Shown: positions 1 to 8,869, numbered from the stretch's first letter. The stretch: DNA of 30,213 bases from an uncultured Acetatifactor sp. (GCA_910577185.1 CAJTLR010000045.1:1-30213), one strand, 5' to 3'. The notes: generated from the sequence alone by a model not told the origin. Program-made: numbers and translations.

Positions 1-91
1 AGGCGTTTCCTTCTACGCCTTTAGAATCTGTAGTGCGCAAACGCCGAGGCGTTTCCTTCTACGCCTTTAGAATCTGTAGTGCGCAAACGCC
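1..91. repeat. 46-bp-period tandem duplication of the rpsG 3' end
   Basis: Positions 1-45 and 47-91 are identical over 45 bases, separated by one G. On the minus strand each unit carries the last codons and stop of rpsG, then a short stem (AGGCGT/ACGCCT) whose loop holds the purine-rich ribosome-binding site AGAAGGA. That site sits at normal distance for the next gene, expected to be fusA just outside the window. The rpsG stop at 67-69 is in the inner copy, so the protein is intact. The duplication touches the window edge, so it could be a real slippage event or an assembly overlap at a contig end. Confidence 0.85.
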
Positions 92-537
92 TTGTTTGCC
101 TCAGCCATCTTATGCATATCTTCTTTTCTCTTGACAGCGGATCCGGTATTGTTGGATGCGTCAAGAATTTCGTTTGCCAGTCTGTCCTCCATGGTCTTTT
201 CGCTTCTCTTACGAGAGAACATGGTCAGCCAGCGGAGTCCCAGGGCCTGGCGCCTGTCTGCCCTTACCTCGATGGGCACCTGATAGGTAGCGCCGCCGAT
301 ACGTCTGGCTTTTACTTCCAGAACGGGCATGATATTGTTCATAGCCGCCTCAAATACTTCCAGGGCGGGTTTGCCTGATTTTGCTTCTACTTTTGCAAAT
401 GCACCGTATACAATCTTCTGGGCAACGCTTTTCTTTCCATCCAGCATGATGTTGTTGATCAGCTTTGTCACCACTTTATTGTTGTATAAAGGATCTGCTA
501 ACACATCTCTTTTCTGAATATGTCCTTTACGTGGCAC
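67..537 (-). CDS. rpsG: 30S ribosomal protein S7
   Basis: S7 binds the 3' major domain of 16S rRNA and nucleates assembly of the 30S head. The 156-residue product begins PRKGHIQKRDVLADP and contains the family's MPVLEVKARRIGGATYQVP segment. I chose the GTG at 535-537: an AAGGAGGG site lies 7 bases before it, and Pro-Arg-Lys-Gly is the usual S7 N-terminus. The upstream in-frame ATG at 556-558 would place that ribosome-binding site inside the gene. It follows rpsL by 226 bp in the str operon, and fusA is expected just off the left edge. Its final codons are repeated in the flanking tandem duplication. Confidence 0.97.
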   Translation of the reverse strand: MPRKGHIQKRDVLADPLYNNKVVTKLINNIMLDGKKSVAQKIVYGAFAKVEAKSGKPALEVFEAAMNNIMPVLEVKARRIGGATYQVPIEVRADRRQALGLRWLTMFSRKRSEKTMEDRLANEILDASNNTGSAVKRKEDMHKMAEANKAFAHYRF

Positions 538-763
538 GGTTCTTCCCTCCTTATTCATGAGCGTGACTCAACGCTCTGTGCGGTTCCCGCACTTAATAGA
601 TCATCGGTACTCACATGTGTTTCCCCAAGTGTTCGCGCTGTATATCTGTTTTAACAGGAAGTAAAAGACATGCTTCCCATAGTATAAAATGACAGAATTC
701 CAACACTTTCTTAGTTCGTTCTTGTGGACCAAAGATGACGCTTCTCCCAAAGAAATAATAAAA
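538..763 (-). other. Structured rpsL-rpsG intercistronic region
   Basis: This 226-bp spacer is long for two co-transcribed ribosomal genes and carries no convincing ORF. It starts with a perfect 12-bp inverted repeat at 748-774 that includes the rpsL stop codon. Near its end lies a GC-rich hairpin (578-583 pairs with 587-592, GTGCGG/CCGCAC, 3-nt loop) about 40 bases before the rpsG start. In E. coli, S7 represses its own operon by binding the rpsL-rpsG intercistronic mRNA; a similar role here is inference. Confidence 0.5.
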
Positions 764-774
764 TTATTTCTTTG
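748..774 (-). terminator. 12-bp hairpin spanning the rpsL stop codon
   Basis: On the minus strand CAAAGAAATAAT is followed by TTT and then its exact complement ATTATTTCTTTG. The TAA of rpsL lies in the left arm. No U tract follows, so complete termination is unlikely. An mRNA-stability or partial-attenuation element is more plausible, because rpsG downstream shows no obvious promoter of its own. Confidence 0.45.
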
Positions 775-1186
775 CTGCCTTAGGCCTCTTGGCGCCGTAT
801 TTGGAACGGGCCTGCTTCCTGTTGGCAACGCCTGCAGTATCAAGGGTACCGCGGATGATATGGTATCTCGTACCGGGCAAGTCTTTTACCCTGCCGCCGC
901 GTACCAGGACAACGCTGTGCTCCTGCAGATTGTGTCCTTCACCGGGGATATAGCTTGTAACCTCGATTCCGTTGGAAAGACGAACCCTGGCAACCTTTCT
1001 AAGAGCCGAGTTCGGCTTCTTGGGGGTTGATGTCTTTACAACAGTGCACACACCACGCTTCTGGGGAGCAGATGCATCCGTAGCTTTTTTCTGAAGAGAG
1101 TTGTACCCCTTCTGCAAAGCAGGTGCATTAGACTTCTTCGCAGAGGTCTGGCGTCCTTTTCTTACCAGCTGGTTAAATGTTGGCAT
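764..1186 (-). CDS. rpsL: 30S ribosomal protein S12
   Basis: S12 lies at the decoding centre of the 30S subunit and controls translational accuracy. The 140-residue product starts MPTFNQLVRKGRQ and matches the longer form found in Firmicutes. Both loops where streptomycin-resistance mutations occur are wild type: TSTPKKPNSALRK (E. coli Lys42 region) and GGRVKDLPG (Lys87 region). An AGAGGTG site lies 8 bases before the ATG. It is the first gene of the str operon here, with its own consensus promoter, instead of following rpoC directly. Confidence 0.98.
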   Translation of the reverse strand: MPTFNQLVRKGRQTSAKKSNAPALQKGYNSLQKKATDASAPQKRGVCTVVKTSTPKKPNSALRKVARVRLSNGIEVTSYIPGEGHNLQEHSVVLVRGGRVKDLPGTRYHIIRGTLDTAGVANRKQARSKYGAKRPKAAKK

Positions 1187-1262
1187 TCTGTTTCACCTCT
1201 TTCTTAAGATAAATGATAGTTTCTTTGCATACCCTGCGGACGAAATTCATAGAATAGAAAAC

Positions 1263-1305
1263 ACATCCGCACGCACGCTATATTATTATAGTTGCTTGCG
1301 GATGT
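1263..1305. repeat. Inverted repeat bracketing the str -10 element
   Basis: Arms at 1263-1275 and 1293-1305 pair at 12 of 13 positions (ACATCCGCA/TGCGGATGT plus GCA/TGC around one mismatch), with a 17-nt centre that holds the -10 box. One arm lies in the promoter spacer and the other just downstream of the predicted start. It may be an operator. It could also act as a weak terminator for read-through from the ABC genes, since TGTTTTCT follows. Confidence 0.5.
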
Positions 1306-1313
1306 TCTGTCAA
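1285..1313 (-). promoter_or_regulatory. Consensus sigma-A promoter of the str operon
   Basis: On the minus strand TTGACA (1308-1313), a 17-base spacer (1291-1307) and TATAAT (1285-1290) form a perfect consensus promoter. Transcription should begin near 1278, giving a leader of about 90 nt before rpsL. This explains how rpsL-rpsG stays highly expressed although separated from rpoC. Confidence 0.92.
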
Positions 1314-1378
1314 TACGTTTTTTTCTGATTTTTCTGCGTTTTATGGCTGTTTTTCCAACAGTTCCGGCCATCCCTCCC

Positions 1379-3226
1379 CTACGCCTTCTGATAATACTGC
1401 GCCTGGGCCGTCCAGAGTTCGCGGTATATCCCTTCGTTTTCTTCCAGCAGAGACTCATGACTCCCCCTCTGCACAATACGCCCCTCATGAAACACGGCGA
1501 TATCCCCGCAGAACCGGCAGGAGGACATACGATGGGAAATATAAACCGTAGTCCGGTATGCCACCAGATCGTCAAATCTTTTATAAATTTCATATTCGGC
1601 CAGCGGATCCAGGGCCGCCGTGGGTTCATCCAGCAGTACAAAGGGCGCCCCCTTGCACACTGCCCGGGCCAGGGCAATTTTCTGGGCTTCCCCGCCGGAG
1701 ATTTCCACGCCCTCCTTGTCAAAATCACGATACAAAACCGTGGTCAGGTCATTCCCGTGATTTTCCAGAAACGCCTCCAGCCCCGCCTTCAGCAAAGCAT
1801 CCCTCACCGGCGCTTCCCCATAGACTTCCGACACCGCCACATTCTCCCCCAGTCCGAAAGAAAACAGCTTAAAATCCTGGAACACCACAGAAAACAGGCT
1901 TAAGTACTCCTGATAATCATAGCGCCGGATATCAATACCGTTCATGTAAATTGTCCCCTCCGTGGGATCATAGAGCCTGCACAAAAGTTTGACAAATGTG
2001 GATTTACCGCTGCCGTTCATGCCCACCACCGCCATCTTTTCCCCTACCCGCAACTCCATGCTGATATCCTTCAGGGCATACCTCTCACTGCCCGGATAAC
2101 GGAAAGAAACATGGTCGAACACTATCCGGTAATCCCCATCCACTCTTTTTTCCACCGGCAGACAGCCCTTCGGCATCTGGTCCGGCATATCCAGAAAGGA
2201 AAAATAACGCTCCAGGTAATCCGCGTTGTACCATAGTTCCACCATGATCCCCCAGACAAATCTGACCGCGTCTATAAACCGGGGAATACTCCTGATATAC
2301 AAAGTCATGTCTCCCACTGTAATCTTTCCCGCCAGGGCCGCAACCCCCGTAATACAATAGGTCAGGGTATTTGTGGCTTCTCCCGCAAAACAAGAAATGC
2401 ACTGATAGGGAATCGCTTTCTTATATCTGTTGTCCAAAGCCCTGTCGTTGAAATGGTGCGTAGCCAGAAGCCTGCCGATCATCAGCCTCCCCAGCCGGTA
2501 AATACGTATTTCCTTCCCCCTGGCATACTGGGAAAAATAATTCAGGTAGCCATCCCTCTGCACACAGTTGTCACTGATAATATTGTCGCACTCCTCCCAG
2601 ATTCTGCTTGCCGCTGCCTGGCACTTTCCGCAGACCCATATTCCTGCCACTGCCACAAATCCCAGTATCATGACAGAATACTCTCCCAGTTTTACCAGGA
2701 AATCCACAATGATTGCCAGAGACAGTCCCGCTTCTACCAGACTGCTCAGCAAAAAGGGAATGCTTCTGCGGAGTGATTCCAGATTTTTCCCATCATTGAA
2801 AGTTTCCCGCTCCACACGCTTGTACAGCATGTGAATTTCTTCTTTTTCCAGCAGTCCGTAATCCATGCCCAGAACTTTTCTGGCAAAAATCATATTTTCC
2901 TTCTGAACAAAATCATACTCTTTCTGCCCGCTCCAGCTCCCCAGGATTTTCCACACAAAATCCAGGATGAATTCCCCGCCCAGCAGCAGCGCCACATACA
3001 GAACCAGACGCTCCGGCACCCGCTCTCCCAGAATTTCATCCAGAAACCTGGCTGAAAACCAGATGTTCCAATATGGCATACAGGCCGCCACAATCCACTC
3101 TGCGCACACCAGTACCGTGTAGGCGCCTGATTCCCTGCACATCAGCCGGAAGGCCCTTCCGCAGATGCCCGCCACTTTCCCCAGGGATTTTTCCCTTTTC
3201 TTTTTTTCCGTCTTACCGGCTGACAT
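1379..3226 (-). CDS. ABC exporter half-transporter, second gene of pair 1
   Basis: This is a fused membrane/ATPase protein of 615 residues, typical of peptide or lipid exporters that work as dimers. The N-terminal ~345 residues contain several hydrophobic segments. The ATPase domain has Walker A GMNGSGKS (402-409), Q-loop Gln450, signature ISGGE (509-513), Walker B ending Asp533-Glu534 and switch His565, so it looks catalytically competent. The ATG overlaps the upstream partner's end by 14 bp, and its GGAGGT site lies inside that gene, which implies translational coupling and a heterodimer. Its ATPase half is close to identical, by eye, to that of the 5161-7005 gene, whereas the membrane half is more diverged. 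The substrate is unknown. Confidence 0.9.
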   Translation of the reverse strand: MSAGKTEKKKREKSLGKVAGICGRAFRLMCRESGAYTVLVCAEWIVAACMPYWNIWFSARFLDEILGERVPERLVLYVALLLGGEFILDFVWKILGSWSGQKEYDFVQKENMIFARKVLGMDYGLLEKEEIHMLYKRVERETFNDGKNLESLRRSIPFLLSSLVEAGLSLAIIVDFLVKLGEYSVMILGFVAVAGIWVCGKCQAAASRIWEECDNIISDNCVQRDGYLNYFSQYARGKEIRIYRLGRLMIGRLLATHHFNDRALDNRYKKAIPYQCISCFAGEATNTLTYCITGVAALAGKITVGDMTLYIRSIPRFIDAVRFVWGIMVELWYNADYLERYFSFLDMPDQMPKGCLPVEKRVDGDYRIVFDHVSFRYPGSERYALKDISMELRVGEKMAVVGMNGSGKSTFVKLLCRLYDPTEGTIYMNGIDIRRYDYQEYLSLFSVVFQDFKLFSFGLGENVAVSEVYGEAPVRDALLKAGLEAFLENHGNDLTTVLYRDFDKEGVEISGGEAQKIALARAVCKGAPFVLLDEPTAALDPLAEYEIYKRFDDLVAYRTTVYISHRMSSCRFCGDIAVFHEGRIVQRGSHESLLEENEGIYRELWTAQAQYYQKA

Positions 3227-5090
3227 ATCCGCTCACCTCCCACTCCGGGTCCAGACCCGACGAAAATTCTTCCGTTCTGTCATTCCGGTAATAATGACTC
3301 TGTACCTGGAACAGCCGGTAGTAAATTCCTTTTTTCTCCATCAGCTCCTCATGGCTGCCCTCTTCCACGATCCGCCCGTTCTCCATCATCAGTATCCGGT
3401 CACAGAAGCGTGTGCTGGACAGTCGGTGGGAGATAAAAACAGAGGTCCTGCCCCGGGTCAGTTCGTTATATTTCAAATACAGCTGGTTCTCTGCTTTCGA
3501 ATCCAGTGCCGCCGTGGGTTCATCCAGCACCAGAATCGGCGCTTCCTTATAGATGGCCCGTGCCAGAAGCAGCTTCTGGGTCTCCCCGCCGGACAAATTG
3601 ACCCCTTCCCGGAACATCTCCTTAGGCAGACAAGTGTCCAGCCCCTCCGGCAGGCTCTCTGCCAGGTCCAGAAGTCCCGCCTGCTCCAGACATGCCCGCA
3701 CCTTATTCCTGTCCATCTCCTCCGGCGGACAGGCGGCCACATTTTCCGCAATGGTGGCCGGGATTACCCCGATATCCTGAAACACCACGGAGAAGAGCTT
3801 ATACCAGGACTCCAGGTCCCAGCGGACGGAAGGTATTCCATTCACCAGAATTTCCCCCCTGGTAGGTTCGTACATCCCGCAGAGAAGCTTGATCAGCGTG
3901 GTCTTGCCTGCGCCGTTCGGCCCCACCAAAGCGATTTTCTCCCCCGGACATATCTTGATGTCAATGTCCTTCAGGATCTCTTCATCCGCCCCCGGATAGG
4001 CAAAACACACATGGGAAAAGGTAATCGCCGGCTCCCCGTCCACAGGAACTTCAGGTCCGGGCCCCGGCTCCCTTTTCATGGAATCCGGCATGCTCATGAT
4101 TTTTCGGTAATCCGCGATGGACAGCACATTTTCCTTCATCTTTCCGGCCTTACGGGCTATCTGGGACAGCGACGCGCTCAGCGTCCGCATCAGTCCCACA
4201 TAAAGCACAAAGTCATCGGGCCCCACCCGGCCTTCCAGCACACCGTGGAGCAGAAAGCCGTACACAATTACTTCCTTCCCCACTCCTGCCACTCTGGAGG
4301 CCTCATAATTTGCCACCTCCTGACGCATCTGTCTGCACTTCCACTTCCGGCGTTCCTTCAGCAGGCCGCCGTACTTGGGCATCAGCCACCCTTCTGCCCC
4401 ATACAGCCGCAAATCTTTTGCATAAACAAAATCCTTTACCCTGCTCATAATATAATCAATTTTCATTTCCAGCGGCTGCCAGAAATCCCTGTGCTTTTTC
4501 TCCCAGGATACGGTTCTCCTGCCCAGCCGGTACTGCACCCACGCCCCTGCTGCCAGCACCAGCACCGCTGCCGGATGCAGTACGGCCAGGAGGCCGGAAG
4601 CAATGGGAATCGTAATGAGATAAAACACAAAATCCAGGGTTCCGTAGACACATGCCTTCACATCCCTGTCCCAGTGTACATACAGCTGTTGTGCACGGTC
4701 TATCATTCTTTTATAATCGGGATCCTCCAGGTCACTGTATGAAGTGTGGCATATTTTCTGCAGCACCCTCTCCTCCAGCACATGACGGTATTTCAGGCAC
4801 GGATTATTGATCAGTTGATAACTGGTCTGGGACGCCGCCTTAAGCACAAAGTAAAGCAGCCCCATCAGTCCCAGCGTTACCGTCAGTTTCTCCACACTGA
4901 CCTGCTCCACCACCAGGGATACTCCCACTTTCGGAAGATACAGTCCCACAAAATATTCGCTTACACTGCAGATTAACTCCGCCAGCACAAAAAACAGATT
5001 CCATCTGCTGTTCCCAAACCAGCCCCTGAACAAATACCAGTAGTTGCCCAGGACGGAGTCTTCCCTCTCTTTTCTGTTTCCGCTCCCCAT
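3213..5090 (-). CDS. ABC exporter half-transporter, first gene of pair 1
   Basis: This 625-residue fused permease-ATPase is the likely partner of the 1379-3226 product. Hydrophobic segments occupy roughly residues 30-60, 68-85, 150-185 and 270-300. The ATPase domain carries Walker A GPNGAGKT (390-397), Q-loop Gln438, signature LSGGE (499-503), Asp523-Glu524 and His555. The start has a GGAGGT site 7 bases upstream. The C-terminal tail DPEWEVSGY is shared with the paralogue at 6992-8869; its codons hold the ribosome-binding site of the next gene. Only 70 bp separate it from the end of pair 2, so all four genes probably share a transcript. Confidence 0.9.
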   Translation of the reverse strand: MGSGNRKEREDSVLGNYWYLFRGWFGNSRWNLFFVLAELICSVSEYFVGLYLPKVGVSLVVEQVSVEKLTVTLGLMGLLYFVLKAASQTSYQLINNPCLKYRHVLEERVLQKICHTSYSDLEDPDYKRMIDRAQQLYVHWDRDVKACVYGTLDFVFYLITIPIASGLLAVLHPAAVLVLAAGAWVQYRLGRRTVSWEKKHRDFWQPLEMKIDYIMSRVKDFVYAKDLRLYGAEGWLMPKYGGLLKERRKWKCRQMRQEVANYEASRVAGVGKEVIVYGFLLHGVLEGRVGPDDFVLYVGLMRTLSASLSQIARKAGKMKENVLSIADYRKIMSMPDSMKREPGPGPEVPVDGEPAITFSHVCFAYPGADEEILKDIDIKICPGEKIALVGPNGAGKTTLIKLLCGMYEPTRGEILVNGIPSVRWDLESWYKLFSVVFQDIGVIPATIAENVAACPPEEMDRNKVRACLEQAGLLDLAESLPEGLDTCLPKEMFREGVNLSGGETQKLLLARAIYKEAPILVLDEPTAALDSKAENQLYLKYNELTRGRTSVFISHRLSSTRFCDRILMMENGRIVEEGSHEELMEKKGIYYRLFQVQSHYYRNDRTEEFSSGLDPEWEVSGYVSR

Positions 5091-5160
5091 TTACGCACCT
5101 CCGTGTCCGCTCCTGCCAGCCGTTGCCTTTTTCCGTGAAAAGCGGCGCCGGCTATCCCTT

Positions 5161-7005
5161 CTATTCCGTCACATAGTACTGTGCCTGGGCCGTCCAAAGC
5201 TCATAATATTTCCCTGTGGTCTCTTCCAGCAGGGATTCATGGCTGCCCCTCTGGACCATGCGGCCCTCATGGAATACCGCAATATCCCCGCAGAAACGGC
5301 AGGAAGACATACGATGGGAAATATAAACCGTAGTCCGGTCTGCCACCAGATCATTGAATCTTTTATAGATTTCATACTCTGCTTTCGGGTCCAGCGCCGC
5401 CGTAGGCTCGTCCAGCAGTACGAAAGGCGCTCCCTTGCACACTGCCCTGGCCAGGGCGATTTTCTGGGCTTCTCCCCCGGATACCTCCACACCGTTTTTG
5501 TCAAAATCACGGTATAATGTGGTTGATAAATCATCATTGTGTTCTTTCAGAAATTCTTCCATTCCGGCCTTAACCAGTGCATCCCGCACTGCCTCTTCCC
5601 GGAAAGTTTCCGACATGGCAACATTTTCCCCCAGCCCGAAAGAAAACAGCCTGAAATCCTGGAACACCACGGAAAACAGCCCGAAGTACTCCTGATAATC
5701 ATATCGCCGGATGTCGATGCCGTTCATGTAAATGGTTCCTTCCGTAGGATCGTAGAGCCTGCACAGAAGCTTGATAAAGGTTGACTTGCCGCTGCCGTTC
5801 ATCCCCACCACCGCCAGCTTTTCCCCCACCTTAAACTCTATGCTGATATCCTTCAGGGCATATTTATCGCTGCCCGGATACCGGAAGGACACATGGTCAA
5901 ATACAATCTTATACTCACTATCCACCCTCTTTTCCACGGGCAGACAGCCCTTCTGCATATGGCTGGGCGTGTCCAGAAACGCAAAATACCGTTCCAGATA
6001 CTCCGCGTTGTACCACAGGGTCACCAGCGCCTCTCCGCAGCAGGAGATATGATCAATAAAATGGGTGAGACTCTGAACATACTGTAACATACTGCCGAAG
6101 GTGATCATTCCCGCCAAAGCCGCAAATCCGGTAAGGCAGTATGTCACGGTCATCGTCACTTTCTGGGAAAACTGCACGATACTGTTATGAAACAGCGCTT
6201 TCAGGTCCCTCTTATCCACCTCCTTATCCACAAAATGATGCGACTGCATCAATCTGTCAATCAGCAGTTTTCCAAGTCCGTAAATGCGGACCTCTTTTCC
6301 CTTCCCGTATTGGGAAAAATAATTCATGTATCCGTCCCGCCGGGCACAGTATTCACTTATGGCCCCGTTGCATTCCTCCCAGACCCTGCTTGTGGCCGCC
6401 GAACATCTTGCGCTGACCCATATTCCTGCCGCCACAAGCAGCACAAACAGGAGCAGCAGAAATGCCTGATCCTTCATCCTTGCCAGAAGATCCCACACCA
6501 TGAACAGGGACATCCCTATTCCCGCCACGCTGCCCATCAGCAAAGGCAGGTGCCTCCGCAGGGTTTCCAGATTCTTCCCATCATTTGTAGTCTCTCTCCC
6601 CACACGCCGGTACAGCATATGGAGTTCTTCGTCTTCCAGCAAATCATAATCCAGCTCCATGACCTTTCCGGCAAAAATCATGATCTCCTTCTGGAAAAAA
6701 TTATAATGTTTCTGCGCTTCCAGACTGTCCAGAAGTTCTTTCAGGAATTCCAGCACCAGATTTCCCAGAAGCAGGCAGACAACATACTTTACCAGCCTCT
6801 CCGGCACCCGCTCCCCCAGCACTTCATCCAGGAGCCTGGCAGAAAACCAGATCCCCCAGTATGGTGCACAGAACCTCAGTATCCACTGGCCGCATACAAT
6901 CATCGTGTATGCGCCGGACTCCCGGAACATCAGCCCCATGGCTCTCCTGTATAAATGCAGGACTCTGCCCAGCTTTCCTTTTTCTTTCTTTTTAATTGCT
7001 GGCAT
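5161..7005 (-). CDS. ABC exporter half-transporter, second gene of pair 2
   Basis: This 614-residue permease-ATPase is a paralogue of the 1379-3226 product. The membrane part keeps signature stretches such as RESGAYT, YWGIWFSAR and DGYMNYFSQYGKGKE. The ATPase part has Walker A GMNGSGKS (401-408), signature VSGGE and the FVLLDEPTAALDP Walker B region. Its start overlaps the upstream gene by 14 bp, with the ribosome-binding site inside that gene, as in pair 1. Intact motifs argue against decay. Duplication of the whole two-gene unit is the simplest origin. The substrate cannot be told from sequence. Confidence 0.9.
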   Translation of the reverse strand: MPAIKKKEKGKLGRVLHLYRRAMGLMFRESGAYTMIVCGQWILRFCAPYWGIWFSARLLDEVLGERVPERLVKYVVCLLLGNLVLEFLKELLDSLEAQKHYNFFQKEIMIFAGKVMELDYDLLEDEELHMLYRRVGRETTNDGKNLETLRRHLPLLMGSVAGIGMSLFMVWDLLARMKDQAFLLLLFVLLVAAGIWVSARCSAATSRVWEECNGAISEYCARRDGYMNYFSQYGKGKEVRIYGLGKLLIDRLMQSHHFVDKEVDKRDLKALFHNSIVQFSQKVTMTVTYCLTGFAALAGMITFGSMLQYVQSLTHFIDHISCCGEALVTLWYNAEYLERYFAFLDTPSHMQKGCLPVEKRVDSEYKIVFDHVSFRYPGSDKYALKDISIEFKVGEKLAVVGMNGSGKSTFIKLLCRLYDPTEGTIYMNGIDIRRYDYQEYFGLFSVVFQDFRLFSFGLGENVAMSETFREEAVRDALVKAGMEEFLKEHNDDLSTTLYRDFDKNGVEVSGGEAQKIALARAVCKGAPFVLLDEPTAALDPKAEYEIYKRFNDLVADRTTVYISHRMSSCRFCGDIAVFHEGRMVQRGSHESLLEETTGKYYELWTAQAQYYVTE

Positions 7006-8869
7006 AACCGCTCACCTCCCATTCCGGATCCAGCCCGGAGGAAAAATCTTCCGTCCTGTCTTTCTGGTAATAATGACTCTGCAGCTGAAACATTTCATAA
7101 TATGCTTTTCTGTTCTTCATCAGTTCTTCATGGCTGCCCTGCTCCGTAATCCGTCCGTTCTCCAGCATCAGAATCCGGTCACAGAAACGGGTACTGGACA
7201 GCCGATGGGAAATAAAGACCGCCGTCCTGCCTCTGGTCAGCTCGCTGTACTTCAGATACAGCTGGTTCTCCGCTATGGAGTCCAGCGCCGCCGTAGGTTC
7301 GTCCAGCACCAGAATGGGAGCCTCCTTGTAAATAGCCCGGGCCAGCAGAAGCTTCTGGGTTTCCCCGCCGGAAAGATTGATTCCCTCCCGGAACATTTCC
7401 TTCTGCAGACAGGTATCCATCCCCTTCGGCAGACTGTCCACCAGTTCCATAAGCCCGGCCTTTTCCAGACACTCCCGCACCTTATTCCTGTCCAGCTTTT
7501 CCAGGGAAGAGGACGACACATTTTCCGCGATGGTGGCCGGTATCACTCCCACATCCTGGAAAACCACGGAAAAGAGACGATACCACTCCTCCAGCCCCCA
7601 TCGGGCTGCAGGTACCCCATCCAGCAAAATCTCTCCTCCCGTGGGTTCATACATGCCGCAGAGCAGCTTCACCAGCGTGCTCTTGCCTGCGCCGTTTGCA
7701 CCTACCAGCGCTATCTTTTCCCCGGGGCGAATGGTGATATCCACATCCTCCAGCGTGTTTTCCCCTGTTCCCGGATAGGCAAAGGACACATGGGAAAAAG
7801 TGATGCCGGGCGCCCTTCCTTCCGGCAGCCCCGGATCTCCTTTTTCCTCCCGCTGCCGGGAATCGGGCATGCTCATCATTTTGCGGTAATCGGAAATGGA
7901 CAACATAGATTCCCTGACCCTGCTCAGACGCATGGCAACCTGGGTAAAGGAATCGCTCAGCGACAGCGCCAGTCCCACATACAGCACAAAATCATCTGCC
8001 CTGACATTCCCGGAAATCACACCCCACAGCAAAAAACCATACACAAACATCTGCTTGACCACTTCCGTGATCTTTCCGGCTGCACTAAGGCCCATTCCGT
8101 GCATGATCTGCTTTTTCTTCCAATTCCGCCGCTCGCCCATCAGCTTTTTATATTTCGGTAACAGCCACTTGTCCGCCGCATACAGCCTTATATCCTTGGC
8201 ATAGGAAAAGTCGGCCACCTTCCAGGAAATATAGTCAATTCTCATCTCCAGGGGCTGCCAGAGATCCCTGTACTTTTTCTCCCATACAATGTTTCTCTGG
8301 CTGAGCCGGTACTGCAGCCATGTCCCCACTGCCAGCACCACAATCACTGTGGGATGCAGGCTCATCAGCATGCCGGATGTGATGGGAATGGTGATTAGCA
8401 GATATACAAACTCAACGGAATCCCAGATACACTGTCTTGCATCCCTGTCCCAGTGCTGATAAAGATGCTTTGCATGTTCTATCCGCTTTTTGTAGTCGGG
8501 ATCCTCCAGGTCACAGTAAGCCGTGCGGCATATCTTGTGCAATATTCTTTCTTCCAGCACATGCCGGTATTTCAGGCTGGGGCTGTTCATCAGCCTGTAA
8601 CCGGCATTTTCCGTCCATGACAGAAAAAAATACAGCAGTCCGGCCAGCCCGAAGGTGATGGCCATCTCATGCAGCGGTACCTGGGACATCACCAGTGATA
8701 CCGCTATCTTGGGAAGATACAGTCCCATATACAGGGAAGATACCCCGCCGGCCAGAATCATCACCATAAAAAGAATATTCCATCTGCTCATCTGAAACCA
8801 GCCCTTGTACAGATAACAATAATTTACGAACAGCCCATCCCCTTTTTCTTTCTTTTTCCGTTTTTCCAT
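6992..8869 (-). CDS. ABC exporter half-transporter, first gene of pair 2
   Basis: The product is a fused permease-ATPase of 625 residues with Walker A GANGAGKS, signature LSGGE and Walker B ILVLDEPTAALD. I chose the ATG at 8867-8869: a GGGAG site lies 6 bases upstream and the product then has exactly the length of its paralogue (625). An in-frame ATG at 8905 gives 637 residues with no well-spaced site, but it overlaps the stop of a possible 58-codon ORF by ATGA, so coupled initiation there remains possible. The bases around this start resemble the paralogue's start in another frame, suggesting a small indel moved the initiation codon after duplication. It is the first ABC gene after the structured leader. 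Confidence 0.88.
   Translation of the reverse strand: MEKRKKKEKGDGLFVNYCYLYKGWFQMSRWNILFMVMILAGGVSSLYMGLYLPKIAVSLVMSQVPLHEMAITFGLAGLLYFFLSWTENAGYRLMNSPSLKYRHVLEERILHKICRTAYCDLEDPDYKKRIEHAKHLYQHWDRDARQCIWDSVEFVYLLITIPITSGMLMSLHPTVIVVLAVGTWLQYRLSQRNIVWEKKYRDLWQPLEMRIDYISWKVADFSYAKDIRLYAADKWLLPKYKKLMGERRNWKKKQIMHGMGLSAAGKITEVVKQMFVYGFLLWGVISGNVRADDFVLYVGLALSLSDSFTQVAMRLSRVRESMLSISDYRKMMSMPDSRQREEKGDPGLPEGRAPGITFSHVSFAYPGTGENTLEDVDITIRPGEKIALVGANGAGKSTLVKLLCGMYEPTGGEILLDGVPAARWGLEEWYRLFSVVFQDVGVIPATIAENVSSSSLEKLDRNKVRECLEKAGLMELVDSLPKGMDTCLQKEMFREGINLSGGETQKLLLARAIYKEAPILVLDEPTAALDSIAENQLYLKYSELTRGRTAVFISHRLSSTRFCDRILMLENGRITEQGSHEELMKNRKAYYEMFQLQSHYYQKDRTEDFSSGLDPEWEVSGYASN

Noticed and set aside
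3165..4742. A 525-codon open frame on the plus strand
   Set aside because: It lies entirely opposite an intact ABC gene with all catalytic motifs, has no family features and no ribosome-binding site; it is a codon-bias shadow.
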